Assembly (NCBI RefSeq): GCF_001279775.1
Contig: NZ_LGDG01000222.1
Span: 1 to 64,000 of the forward strand
Direction: 5' to 3'
Length of the DNA stretch: 64,000 nucleotides
Origin: Streptomyces sp. MMG1533
GTDB taxonomy: Bacteria; Actinomycetota; Actinomycetes; Streptomycetales; Streptomycetaceae
Shown in pieces: positions 33,330 to 42,303 of the stretch (the first letter of the stretch is position 1; the number at the start of each line of letters is the position of its first letter). A program made the position numbers and the translations under genes. The notes beneath the pieces were generated by a model, which did no database searches, had not been told where the DNA came from, and saw only the letters and a program-made list of their open reading frames with translations.

Positions 33330-35279
33330 GTGTGCAACAGGAAGGCTCACCGCCTCGTGAGGGAAAACATCCGGAACGGAGTAGACACCATCAAGGCTCA
33401 CGAGTTTCCGCTGACCTGGAGCCAGCACTGGGCATGGGTGGCCCAACACGAAACGCCGGTTCCGTCATCGCTGCTGATACGCGTCGTCGTGCCGGTACCG
33501 CGCAAGGGTATTTCCGTGGCCGACGTCGAGTCGGCAGTTCGATGGCTTGCGGAGCGGCACGAGGTTCTGCGTGCAAGGTTCCGAGTCAACTCTGAAGGAC
33601 GCCCGGTACACCTGATTGACGAGAGCTTCGACCCCGTGGTCAGAGTAATAGACAGCCGGACCCCGCTGCAGCCGCACGAGACAGACGGCGCGCTCAGCGA
33701 GATCCGCTACCCCTTTGATCTCGAAAAAGAGCACCCCGTTCGCATGGCGATTTTTACCGTGAACGGAGTTCCGGAAACTCTGTACCTCGTGATCCATCAC
33801 ATCGCGTGCGACAGGGGTGCCGGAGTGATCATCAGGTCTGAGCTCACCAGGTATCTGGAAAGCGTTGCCTCCGGTGCGGAGCCGGATCTCCCACACCCTC
33901 GATGGGGCGTACGGCAACAGTCCAGATACGAGATGTCCGCTCGAGGGAAGGAGGTGAATCAGAGAGCTCTCCAGCACTGGAGGAGATTCCACGAAAAACA
34001 GCCGTACGACCTTCCTCCCATACGGTTCGGCCAGGGATCCGGTTCCGGATGCAGCGTCAGGCTCAGCTCCAAAGAACTGGCAGGGCTGTGCGCGTCGCTA
34101 TCGCAGCGGGAGAATTGCCTCCCGGCCGCCCTCCTCATCACTGCGTTTGCCGCATCTTTGGCCAATGCCAACGGCCGCGATGTCAGCCTCTTTTCCCCTC
34201 TAATCTCCAACCGCCATCTTCCCAACAGCAAAGAAGGCGTATGCAATCTGATGCAGCTCGGGCGGCTGGCTGTTGACTACGGCAGATCCCCGGGCTTTCG
34301 CGATGCGCTCAGGGGGGCCATGGTGTCCACCATGCAGGCCATACGTCACGGACATTACGATCCCAGTGTCCTGTGCATGGACCGAATAGCTGCCGGAATC
34401 ACTGCCGAGGGCGTGCTGTTCAACTACATCATGCTGGACAAGGGTCACACCCCGCCGGACGACTCGACCGAAGTCCAGGTCGAAAATTACACGCATTCCG
34501 TCCACGCTGAGATCACGGTGATAGATTATCGGGAGATTCTTGACGTCACGCTCCAGGTGGGCCATGACAGCCTGTCGACGGCGCAAGCGAGAGCGGTTAT
34601 CGCCGGGATTCCCGTATTGCTCGAACAGTTCCTCCGGGATCCCGCAGTGCAGCGGCCGGATTTTCACGGTGTGCTGCCTCGCTGGAATGCTCCGCAAGGA
34701 TGGATCGACTGGCGTGGGCGCTGGCTGTACAAGCCAGATCTGCAGAAGGCCCTCCAAGAATTTCCCGGCGTCCAGCAGGCGGCGGTGACAACGGAAGAAC
34801 GGGACGGAACGGCCGTCCGGCTCTTCGGTTGCATCGTAGGCGATCGCGCGGTCACCCCGGGTGCTCTCCGAGAATATCTGCTGAGCACCAGGCAGTTGCC
34901 CGGGGTCAGCATCGTCCCGGATGAGTTCGTGGTCCGTCACGAGGCGCCGTACAATATGAATTCAATTGATTCCTGGCTGAATAGTCCAGGTGTGACTCTC
35001 CGCGGCAGTGGCCGTATCGGAGACGGTTATAGTGATAGCGCGGAAAAGGGGCCAGAAGAGAGCGCAGTAGAGAAGGTTCTACTGGAGTGCTTTCGGCGTC
35101 TTCATCCAGTCGCGCATCCTCACCTGTCGTTGAGTTATGCGGAATCGGGTGGAGAGTACACCAAGATTCCGGCTCTTATTGGAGAACTTCGCGACGTCGG
35201 TTACGGCGGTATTTCTGTTTGTGATCTATTGAGCGCGTACACGTTTCGAAGGCTTGCCGAGATGATCAGGGAGTACTGA
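33330..35279 (+). CDS. Free-standing NRPS condensation protein with decayed A-T tail
   Basis: Residues about 25-460 form a condensation domain with the active-site motif HHIACD (His156, His157, Asp161; HHxxxD). The next about 100 residues resemble only the C-terminal subdomain of an adenylation domain (VQQAAVTTEERDG, then APYNMNSIDSW where the A10 lysine motif NGKxD should be; Lys is lost). The last 75 residues look like a carrier domain, but the GGDS motif reads GGEY (Tyr610 instead of the phosphopantetheine Ser). The protein therefore appears to be C plus non-functional A and T remnants. It should join the seryl unit loaded on the A-T protein to an amine or alcohol acceptor. GTG 33330 lies 1 base after the ABC stop; GTG 33357, with GGAAGG upstream, is an alternative start. 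Confidence 0.85.
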   Translation: MCNRKAHRLVRENIRNGVDTIKAHEFPLTWSQHWAWVAQHETPVPSSLLIRVVVPVPRKGISVADVESAVRWLAERHEVLRARFRVNSEGRPVHLIDESFDPVVRVIDSRTPLQPHETDGALSEIRYPFDLEKEHPVRMAIFTVNGVPETLYLVIHHIACDRGAGVIIRSELTRYLESVASGAEPDLPHPRWGVRQQSRYEMSARGKEVNQRALQHWRRFHEKQPYDLPPIRFGQGSGSGCSVRLSSKELAGLCASLSQRENCLPAALLITAFAASLANANGRDVSLFSPLISNRHLPNSKEGVCNLMQLGRLAVDYGRSPGFRDALRGAMVSTMQAIRHGHYDPSVLCMDRIAAGITAEGVLFNYIMLDKGHTPPDDSTEVQVENYTHSVHAEITVIDYREILDVTLQVGHDSLSTAQARAVIAGIPVLLEQFLRDPAVQRPDFHGVLPRWNAPQGWIDWRGRWLYKPDLQKALQEFPGVQQAAVTTEERDGTAVRLFGCIVGDRAVTPGALREYLLSTRQLPGVSIVPDEFVVRHEAPYNMNSIDSWLNSPGVTLRGSGRIGDGYSDSAEKGPEESAVEKVLLECFRRLHPVAHPHLSLSYAESGGEYTKIPALIGELRDVGYGGISVCDLLSAYTFRRLAEMIREY

Positions 35280-36412
35280 TGGCTCAGCGACAAGATTTCC
35301 CCGCGAGCGTGCCCACGGTCGCGGTCATCATTCCGGTCCGCAACGGCAGCGACTACATCGACCAGGCTCTGGCATCGATTGTGACGCAGACCGTTCCGGT
35401 CGACGAAGTGGTGGTTGTCGACGACGGTTCGACGGACCGCACCTACGAACAGGCGAGCCGCTGGAGCGGCATTCTGCCTCTGAGGGTCATACGCACCGAA
35501 CACACCGGGACATGGCACGCACGGCACTGCGCCGTTGAGGCTGCCGGCACCGACCTCATTCTCCAACTCGACTCGGATGACATGCTGTTGCCGGGTGCCG
35601 TCGCCTCGATGACCCAGGCCTACGCCCGCCGTCCAGGGCTCATCGCTCCGCGGAGGCTGATGCTGGTCGAAGGAGAGACAGCGGACATCCCGCGGGCGAT
35701 CACGGAGCGTCTGCCGGAGTCGGGCGACCAGTACGCCTACATGCTGGTGCGCAACTACATCGGCATCGGCTGCCTCTACAGCAAGAAGGACTACAAAGCA
35801 GTCGGAGGTTATCGGCCGGGCCGCTACGCCGAGGACTGGGACCTTTGGCTGCGGTTCGCCGCTGCGGGCATCCCCATCTCGCTCGCTGAGGAACCGACGT
35901 ACGTCTACAGCGTTCACCGGAAGAACGCCTCCAGCAGCGTTGGTCCCGCACAGGGCGACCAGGAGACGCTGCGCCGATTCCTGCATGTCGGGAGCGAGGC
36001 ACACCGGCGCACTGGCAAGCTGGCGCTCCTACAGCGCGCCGGCATCGAGTACCTGCGCGAACTGAAGCGGGCAAGCCTTGCGGACACGCCCGTCGATGTC
36101 GCCGCGGTCGGCCTGGTCGGGAATGCCAGGATCGAAGTCTGGCGCGACGATGACCTCGGATACGTCCTCGTGGGTGAGGCCGCGACGGGGGACGGGCGCC
36201 GACTCGTGGTCGTCTCGGCGGCTGGAACCGAGATGAGGCTCCGGTCCATCGTGACGCCCGGCGGAGCCCTGGAAGAGAATGAGACCGATCCCGCCCTTCG
36301 CTGGGAGGGGCGCAACCTCACCTGGTACGGCTGGCTGGCGCACGAGGCATGGGACGGATCGATCGACAAGGTCGCGACGCCTTCTGCTCAGGAGCTTTCG
36401 GACCCGGACTGA
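35279..36412 (+). CDS. GT2-family glycosyltransferase
   Basis: This 377-residue protein has a GT-A domain: VAVIIPVRNGSDYIDQAL, VVVDDGSTD, the D-x-D-type motif QLDSDDMLLPG and a late AEDWDLWLR, which supplies the catalytic base region (ED motif). About 120 C-terminal residues form an additional beta-rich domain. It overlaps the condensation gene by 1 base (TGATG) and ends the rightward operon. It probably transfers a nucleotide-activated sugar or the activated C7 carba-sugar itself; the donor is not determinable from sequence. Confidence 0.9.
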   Translation: MAQRQDFPASVPTVAVIIPVRNGSDYIDQALASIVTQTVPVDEVVVVDDGSTDRTYEQASRWSGILPLRVIRTEHTGTWHARHCAVEAAGTDLILQLDSDDMLLPGAVASMTQAYARRPGLIAPRRLMLVEGETADIPRAITERLPESGDQYAYMLVRNYIGIGCLYSKKDYKAVGGYRPGRYAEDWDLWLRFAAAGIPISLAEEPTYVYSVHRKNASSSVGPAQGDQETLRRFLHVGSEAHRRTGKLALLQRAGIEYLRELKRASLADTPVDVAAVGLVGNARIEVWRDDDLGYVLVGEAATGDGRRLVVVSAAGTEMRLRSIVTPGGALEENETDPALRWEGRNLTWYGWLAHEAWDGSIDKVATPSAQELSDPD

Positions 36413-37279
<867 letters not shown>

Positions 37280-37647
37280 TCTCTTGTACGCCTGGCAGCC
37301 CTCGACAGCAGCGACGACGAGCTGTCCTTCACCGCCACCATGCGAGTCCAATGGTGCTCGAGATCTTGTGGACCCAGGTCTCGCTCCACGTCGACGACCA
37401 CACCCTCTCCAGCGCTGAGCGCATGGCCCAGCTGCGCCGCGAAGCAGCTCTCGAAGACCTCGCGCGGCAGCAGACCGCTGCCCGGATCAGATTCATGCAG
37501 GACGAGATCCTGCGCACGCCTGCGACGGCCCGGCTCCACCTGATGCTGGAGCAGAGCGCGCAGCATGGCGCTCTTCCGCCGGGTGTCGACATCGACGAGA
37601 TCGTGCGGGACGTTCAGCAGTGGCATCCACAGGCGCATGGGTGGTAG
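37280..37647 (+). pseudogene. Frameshifted hypothetical gene remnant
   Basis: The segment ALDSSDDELSFTATMRVQW is in one frame; after about 37345 the sense passes to another frame (SLHVDDHTLSSAERMAQL, EALEDLARQQT-like helices, GVDIDEIVRDVQQWHPQ). This is one protein interrupted by a frameshift. It resembles Streptomyces proteins with a beta-rich region followed by charged helices. The N-terminus is missing. Confidence 0.5.
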
Positions 37648-37925
37648 TCGCCCAGCTCGTGTACGCCTTCCTCGCCAACCTCGCTGCGGAGGACCGAAGC
37701 GATCTCCTGTAAGCACGAATCGTCCGCCTTGGCGTTGTCGGTCCGGATGCAGGGCCTCCCGGCGGTGTACTCGCCGTCGCGGTCGAAGACCTGGATCACC
37801 GAGGGTTCATCGGTCTGCCACCATGCGGCGAACGCCCCGGCGATGTACTGGGACTGTTTTTCAAGGGCGATGACCTCGTGGGTGGCGCCGTCGGCTTCGT
37901 AGTCGACCGTGGGGTGGTCGGACGC
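37614..37925 (-). pseudogene. Remnant of a small hypothetical protein gene
   Basis: An uninterrupted frame without a good start reads HPTVDYEADGATHEVIALEK, AAWWQTDEPSVIQVFDRDGE, RTDNAKADDSCLQEIAS. It has clear protein character and is typical of small actinobacterial element-borne proteins. The 5' end is cut off next to the integrase leader. Its function is unknown. Confidence 0.45.
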
Positions 37926-38001
37926 CGGTCGAGGAGTTCATCGCATCGCGCACCGTAGAGCCGATCCGGCTCCGTCGCGCCGGACTTCGGAGGGCTGCCT
38001 G

Positions 38002-38973
38002 ATGGCCAACAAGCGGGGGAGGCGGCGTCGCTTCGGTGCGGTGAGGCAGTACCGGTCGGGCAGTTGGACTGCTTCGTACCTTCGGCCCGACGGTCAGCGC
38101 GTCCGCGCGGACGAGACCTTCGAGACAAAGAGGATGCGGAGATCTGGCTGTCTCAGGGTCGAGGCAGATCTCAGCCGAGGGGACTGGCGCGCTCCCGACG
38201 TGGGGGCAGTCAACTTCCGCATCTACGCCGAGAAGTGGGTCGAGGAGCGGGAGCTGGCCGTTCGCACCGAGGACTTGTACAAGCACCTCCTCCGCTGCAC
38301 GTCCTCCCGACCTTCGGCGCGCTCGATCTGGACGAGATCACCGCTCCTCGCGTCCGTGAATGGTGGGCTGAGCGGCTCCGCACCACCAAGGCCAAGACCA
38401 CCGTCGCCAAGGCGTACCGCCTCCTCAAGGGCATCTTTGAGACGGCCGTTGACGACGATCTGGTCAGCCGCAACCCGTGCCGGATCAAGGGTGCGGGCAA
38501 GGAGTCCGCAGCTGAACGCCGTATCGCCACCGTCGCCCAGGTCGATGCCCTAGCCGAAGCGATCGGCATTCGCTGGCGTCTCATGGTCCACCTCGGCGCG
38601 TACGGTCCCATGCGGCCCGAGGAACTGGCCGGCCTGCGCCGTCGAGACGTCGACCTGGACAGCCTGGTGATCCGCGTCCGCGTCGCCGAGCCGGAGCGCA
38701 CCAACGGCATGCGTGCTCCTGGCGAGACCGAGTCCGACGCGGGTGTTCGGGCCGTCGTCCTCCCGACCTTCCTCCACAAGGAGGTGAAACAGCACCTCGC
38801 CTGGTTCGCCGGGAAGGGGCCCGACGGCCTGCTCTTCGCCGGCGAGAAGGGAGCGCCTTTCCGGCGTACCTCCTTCGGCCGGAAGTGGCGCCGGGCTCGC
38901 AGAGCACAACAAGAACAACGACCGCGACGACCGTGACCGCGCGCACCACAAGCAGAAGCCCACCGGAAGCTAG
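38002..38973 (+). pseudogene. Tyrosine integrase, frameshifted and lacking its catalytic core
   Basis: This is a phage-type site-specific recombinase remnant. The N-terminus (MANKRGRRRRFGAVRQYRSG) starts at an ATG with GGAGGG upstream. The coding sense changes frame near 38130 (KEDAEIWLS), returns (VEADLSRGDW), and shifts again near 38292 (LPTFGALDLDEITAPRVREW). The first catalytic-domain block with its Arg region (AYGPMRPEELAGLRRRDVDL) is present. After FGRKWRRAR the sequence jumps directly to a hydrophilic tail (AEHNKNNDRDDRDRAHHKQ) typical of the extreme C-terminus. The H-x-x-R and Tyr blocks are therefore deleted, and the enzyme must be inactive. It abuts the displaced tRNA-Gly end at 39056. 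Confidence 0.85.
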
Positions 38974-38983
38974 CAAGCTCTTA

Positions 38984-39001
38984 TGGTGCGGTTGTGGTGC
39001 G
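38984..39001. repeat. Pair of direct heptamers, candidate integrase arm sites (left element)
   Basis: TGGTGCG occurs at 38984-38990 and 38995-39001, spaced 11 bp (one helical turn), between the integrase pseudogene and the tRNA-Gly repeat. This fits arm-type binding sites of a tyrosine integrase. Confidence 0.4.
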
Positions 39002-39018
39002 CGCCCCGGTCTAGACAA

Positions 39019-39053
39019 CAAAGGACCCCCGGGTCAATGACCTGGGGGTTTGT
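39019..39053. terminator. tRNA-type terminator copy beside the displaced tRNA-Gly end
   Basis: A hairpin with the pattern ACCCCCGGGTCA-AT-GACCTGGGGGT lies next to the tRNA fragment. It closely resembles the terminator of the complete tRNA-Gly gene at 50201-50227, including the flanking CTAGACAACAAA (39011-39022; 50188-50199). Confidence 0.6.
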
Positions 39054-39055
39054 CG

Positions 39056-39101
39056 TGGAGCGGGTGACGAGAATCGAACTCGCGCTCTCAGCTTGGGAAG
39101 C
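39056..39101 (-). repeat. Displaced 3' part of tRNA-Gly(CCC): att repeat, left copy
   Basis: These 46 bases are identical to 50233-50278, running from the encoded CCA end of tRNA-Gly to the anticodon stem. Beyond 39101 the sequence diverges, so this is a displaced gene end, the hallmark of integration into a tRNA gene. It is the left attachment site of the 39.1-50.2 kb element. Confidence 0.85.
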
Positions 39102-39208
39102 GACGGCGCTTGGGGAGCCAGATGGCCTCTGACCTGGGCATACGTGCTCTGGTGTGGCGCCCGGGAGCGCATGATCGCACCGTAGTTGACCGTGGTTCAC
39201 CGGTCTTA

Positions 39209-39227
39209 TGGGCACGCTATGGGCACG
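39209..39227. repeat. Pair of GGGCACG heptamers, candidate arm sites (left end)
   Basis: TGGGCACG is found at 39209-39216 and 39220-39227, spaced 11 bp, about 110 bases inside the left att repeat. The same heptamer pair with the same spacing occurs inside the right end (50153-50171), which supports their role as integrase arm sites of one element. Confidence 0.45.
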
Positions 39228-39348
39228 GCGCTCGGCGACGGGTGGGTGCCGCGTGAAGTGGCCCACCTTTTGCATGGGGCCGTCCGTGCCAGGGCCGACT
39301 GCGCGGAGCCGTTGCGTGTGCACATGGACAGCTGGCCCCTTTTTGGCG

Positions 39349-39459
39349 TCACCCGCCCTCGCCCGAGAGGTGGAGCTTGCTGGTGAAGCCGCCCCGGGAG
39401 CGTCCGAGGCCCTCGTCGGGGCGGTGCTGCCGGAGCGTGCGCCCTTTCCCGGCACTCTC
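39349..39459 (-). pseudogene. Transposase fragment (IS5-family DDE type)
   Basis: The frame reads GKGRTLRQHRPDEGLGRSRG and then GFTSKLHL, matching the conserved middle of IS5-family transposases (the RPDEGLGRSRGGLTTKIHL type). Only about 36 codons remain, so it is a relic. Confidence 0.6.
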
Positions 39460-39539
39460 GGGCCGTCTCGCGTGCCCCGGCCGCCCGAGCGCACCCGCCG
39501 ATGCGGCGGGGTTCGGATTGACGCTTGAGCTTGCATCAG

Positions 39540-39555
39540 GAAACCGATCGGTTTC
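39540..39555. promoter_or_regulatory. CCGATCGG palindrome, site A (upstream of SDR 1)
   Basis: GAAACCGATCGGTTTC is a perfect 16-bp palindrome, 20 bases before the SDR start. It is one of eleven copies of the same operator in this element, probably bound by the TetR paralogues encoded at 42304 and/or 44577. Confidence 0.75.
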
Positions 39556-39574
39556 ACGTTCTCCGGCGAGAGTC

Positions 39575-40276
39575 ATGACTGTTTTGAAGGGCGCGAGCGT
39601 CTTCGTCACCGGCGGCAGCCGCGGCATAGGCAAGGCGCTCGTGGAAGAGCTGTATGTGCGCGGTGCCGGCAAGGTCTACGCCACGGCCCGCGATCCGCGC
39701 AGCGTGACGCACCCGGACGCGGTCCCGGTGGCGCTGGAGGTCACCGACCCGGCTTCCGTGGCGGCCGCTGCCGCGCAGGCGCAGGACGTCACCGTACTGA
39801 TCAACAACGCCGGTGCCTCGGTCGGCGCGTCCTTCCTCGACTCCCCGATCGACGACATACGCCGGGAGTTCGAGGCGAACTTCTACGGCCCGCTTCTGGT
39901 CGCCCGGGCCTTCGTGCCGGTCATCGAGCGCAATGGTGGCGGCCACGTCCTGAACGTGCACTCCGTGCTTTCCTGGCTGGCCCTCGGCGGCTCCTACAGC
40001 GCCTCCAAGGCCGCCCTGTGGTCGCAGACCAACTCCCTGCGCCTGGAGCTTCAGCCGCGCGGCATCGCTGTCACCGGACTGCACGTCGGCTACGTCGATA
40101 CGGACCTCGCGGCTGGCGTCGAGGCGCCCAAGTCCGACCCCCGTGACGTCGCCTCCCTCGCCCTCGACGGCGTCGAAACCGGCGCGTACGAGGTGCTCGC
40201 CGACGACATCTCCCGGCAGGTCAAGGCGGGCCTGGCCGGCGACCTGGCAGGGCTGTACCCCCAGCTCACCAAGTAG
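39575..40276 (+). CDS. Short-chain dehydrogenase/reductase (SDR 1)
   Basis: This 233-residue classical SDR has the cofactor motif VTGGSRGIGKAL, the NNAG motif (VLINNAGASVG), the active-site Ser (HSVLSW) and Y-x-x-x-K (SYSASKAAL). The start is ATG 39575 immediately after the operator palindrome; the longer frame upstream would read through the operator and a transposase relic. It is followed after 58 bases by the DUF1330 gene on the same strand, so the two form a transcription unit controlled by the palindrome. The substrate is unknown. Confidence 0.9.
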   Translation: MTVLKGASVFVTGGSRGIGKALVEELYVRGAGKVYATARDPRSVTHPDAVPVALEVTDPASVAAAAAQAQDVTVLINNAGASVGASFLDSPIDDIRREFEANFYGPLLVARAFVPVIERNGGGHVLNVHSVLSWLALGGSYSASKAALWSQTNSLRLELQPRGIAVTGLHVGYVDTDLAAGVEAPKSDPRDVASLALDGVETGAYEVLADDISRQVKAGLAGDLAGLYPQLTK

Positions 40277-40334
40277 ACCGGGTCCCCGGCGGGGCTCCAC
40301 CACCAACCGCAACTCACCGGAGAGGATATTAGCA

Positions 40335-40706
40335 ATGAGCGCGAATTCAGAGAAGAAGATGTTTTACGCCCTGAATATGTTTGACGTGGTCGACCTGGAG
40401 AAATACCTTGCGTATTTCAGCCGCTTGCCGGAAGCGGCTCCGCAGTACGGTGGTCGAATGGTGGCGTTTGGTCGCTTCCGGGACAACGTAGCTGGTGACC
40501 TCGCGCCACGGCAGGTTCTGTTCCTCGTTGAATGGGAGTCCGAAGAGGCGTTCAACCGGTTCCGGGACGATCCGGAATTGGCCGACCTGCATCCGCTGCG
40601 GGAGAGCGGGACGGCGTCCTATATCTGGCAGACGTTCGATGGTTCCGATATGAGTGACCCCACCGACGTTTCGCTCGACGATGTACTGGCGGTGCTCAAG
40701 CCTTAG
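40335..40706 (+). CDS. DUF1330-like dimeric alpha/beta-barrel protein
   Basis: This 123-residue protein looks like the DUF1330/NIPSNAP ferredoxin-like fold: MFYALNMFDVVDLEKYLAYF, then YGGRMVAFGRFRD and VLFLVEWESEEAFNRFRDDP. GGAGAGGAT is about 9 bases upstream of the ATG. Its G+C content is lower than the neighbours. It is co-transcribed with SDR 1. Such small proteins often bind or isomerise small carbonyl compounds, but no function is established here. Confidence 0.75.
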   Translation: MSANSEKKMFYALNMFDVVDLEKYLAYFSRLPEAAPQYGGRMVAFGRFRDNVAGDLAPRQVLFLVEWESEEAFNRFRDDPELADLHPLRESGTASYIWQTFDGSDMSDPTDVSLDDVLAVLKP

Positions 40707-40721
40707 CCTCGATATTTCGTG

Positions 40722-40750
40722 AGGGCCCGCCGACGGAGTCGGTGGGCCCT
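40722..40750. terminator. Bidirectional terminator between convergent genes
   Basis: A 13-bp stem (AGGGCCCGCCGAC with GTCGGTGGGCCCT, one G-T pair) with a GGA loop is followed by TTT. It serves the convergent DUF1330 and SDR 2 genes. Confidence 0.7.
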
Positions 40751-40845
40751 TTCGCTTTCCGGAGCTGGTGGTGGGCAGACGGGCGGAATCCTGCGTCGGC
40801 CGGTGGTGGCGCGGCTGTTCGGAAAGCCCGGGCAGCGCCTGTGCG

Positions 40846-41661
40846 TCAGCCGGCCAGCTGGTTCATCCTGCGGATCTGCTTGTCGAAGACCGCGGCGGGA
40901 GCGAGGCGGCGCAGTATGCGTGCGCGTCCGGCCAGGGGACCGGCGGTGTAGCGGGGCTTCGGCTTCGGGTCGGTCGCCGCCGCGACGATCGCCTGGGCGA
41001 CGACGCCGGGGGCGTCGCCGTTCCTGACCGCCTCCGCCATCACGCGGTCGACGGTCTGCCGCTGCTGCGCGTACGCGTGCAGGGGGGTGTCGGGCTTCGC
41101 GCTGTTGGCCTCGAATCCGGTCCTGGTGTAGGCGGGTTCGATGATGAGCGCCCGGACGCCGTGGTCACGGACCTCGTGGTCCAGGGACTCGGTGTAGCCC
41201 TCGATCGCGTGCTTGGAGGCGGCGTAGGCGGCCATGTAGGGCTGGGGCAGGAACCCGAGCACGGACGAGATGTTGATGACGCGCCCGCGTCGCTGAGCGC
41301 GCATGTGCGGCAGGACCTCGTTCACCATGCGCATGACCCCGAAGACGTTGGTGTCGAAGAGGGACCGGGCCTGCTCGACGGAGGTTTCCTCCGCCGCCCC
41401 CATCGAGCCGACGCCGGCGTTGTTGACCAGGACGTCGATCCGCCCGAACCGCTCGCTCACTTCCTGGACCGCTGCGGCGACCGAGGCGTCACTGGCGACG
41501 TCGAGTCCGAGGAACGTCACGCCGTCGAGCGGGGTGACGCGTGAGGTGTCACGGCTTGTGCCGACCACGTTGAATCCGGCCACGACGAGGGCGAGCGCGG
41601 TTTCCTTCCCGATGCCGGATGACGCACCCGTCACGAGTGCCACCGGCCGATCTTTCGTCAT
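40846..41661 (-). CDS. Short-chain dehydrogenase/reductase (SDR 2)
   Basis: This 271-residue SDR has VTGASSGIGKE, NNAGVGSMG, the active-site Ser (NISSVLGF) and Y-x-x-x-K (AYAASKHAI), plus a C-terminal extension typical of oxidoreductases acting on larger or hydrophobic substrates. The start is ATG 41661 with GGGAG upstream. It is transcribed divergently from the TetR gene at 41755, with two operator palindromes in between. Confidence 0.9.
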   Translation of the reverse strand: MTKDRPVALVTGASSGIGKETALALVVAGFNVVGTSRDTSRVTPLDGVTFLGLDVASDASVAAAVQEVSERFGRIDVLVNNAGVGSMGAAEETSVEQARSLFDTNVFGVMRMVNEVLPHMRAQRRGRVINISSVLGFLPQPYMAAYAASKHAIEGYTESLDHEVRDHGVRALIIEPAYTRTGFEANSAKPDTPLHAYAQQRQTVDRVMAEAVRNGDAPGVVAQAIVAAATDPKPKPRYTAGPLAGRARILRRLAPAAVFDKQIRRMNQLAG

Positions 41662-41682
41662 CCTGGACTCCCGCACGCACTC

Positions 41683-41721
41683 GAAACCGATCAGTTTCCG
41701 CTAGAGTAAACCGATCGGTTT
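41683..41721. promoter_or_regulatory. Tandem CCGATCGG palindromes, site B (SDR 2 / TetR 1 divergent promoter)
   Basis: Two operators: GAAACCGATCAGTTTC (41683-41698, one mismatch) and AAACCGATCGGTTT (41708-41721), with centres 24 bp apart. They lie between divergent starts at 41661 and 41755 and can control both. Confidence 0.75.
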
Positions 41722-41754
41722 TCGCATGCAAGTTCAAGCAGGGAGAATGCCGCC

Positions 41755-42279
41755 ATGGGCCGGATCAGTGCGCAGGAGCGGCGTGAGAACGTCATTCGCG
41801 CGGCGATCGCCGAGTTCGCGATCGCCGGTTACCGCGGCACCACCACCGCTGCGATCGCCGAGCGGGCCGGCGTCAAGCAGCCGTATCTCTTCCGGCTTTT
41901 CCCGGACAAGAAGGCGATCTTCGTCGCCGCTCTGGTGCGGAGCGCGGAAGACACTCGCTTGGCTTTCGAGAGGGCGGCCGACGGGGTGGAGGGAGGCGAG
42001 CAAGCCCGGCAGAGGATGGCGGACGCCTATGCGCAGCTGATCTCGACGCGCCCCGAAACGCTCCTGATGCAGATGCAGGGATATGCCGCCGTGGCGGCCT
42101 CCGAAGTGCAGGGCGATGACCTGATCGGTGAGGTCGTCAGGGCCGGCTGGATGAGTATCCGGGAAACCGTGCACCTGTCGCTGGGCGCTGATGCCGACAA
42201 GACCGCAAGCTTCTTCGCCTGCGGCATGCTCGGCAACACGCTTACGGCCATCGGGCTTCCAGTGGGTGCCGGGAGGTGA
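41755..42279 (+). CDS. TetR-family regulator 1
   Basis: This 174-residue TetR-family protein has an N-terminal helix-turn-helix (VIRAAIAEFAIAGYRGTTTA, then AIAERAGVKQPYLFRLFPDK) and a short ligand-binding domain. It differs clearly from the two paralogous TetR proteins at 42304 and 44577. It is divergent from SDR 2, and its promoter carries two operator palindromes, but its recognition helix differs from that of the paralogues, so it may bind another sequence or another ligand. It ends 24 bases from the convergent TetR 2 gene. Confidence 0.88.
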   Translation: MGRISAQERRENVIRAAIAEFAIAGYRGTTTAAIAERAGVKQPYLFRLFPDKKAIFVAALVRSAEDTRLAFERAADGVEGGEQARQRMADAYAQLISTRPETLLMQMQGYAAVAASEVQGDDLIGEVVRAGWMSIRETVHLSLGADADKTASFFACGMLGNTLTAIGLPVGAGR

Positions 42280-42303
42280 GGGAGACTTCTGGGCGGCGAT
42301 GCG

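Larger units (their letters stand above)
39102..39539. other. Element end without an intact gene
   Basis: This 438-base stretch contains the candidate arm sites and a transposase remnant (39349-39459). Nothing else is supported. Confidence 0.5.
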
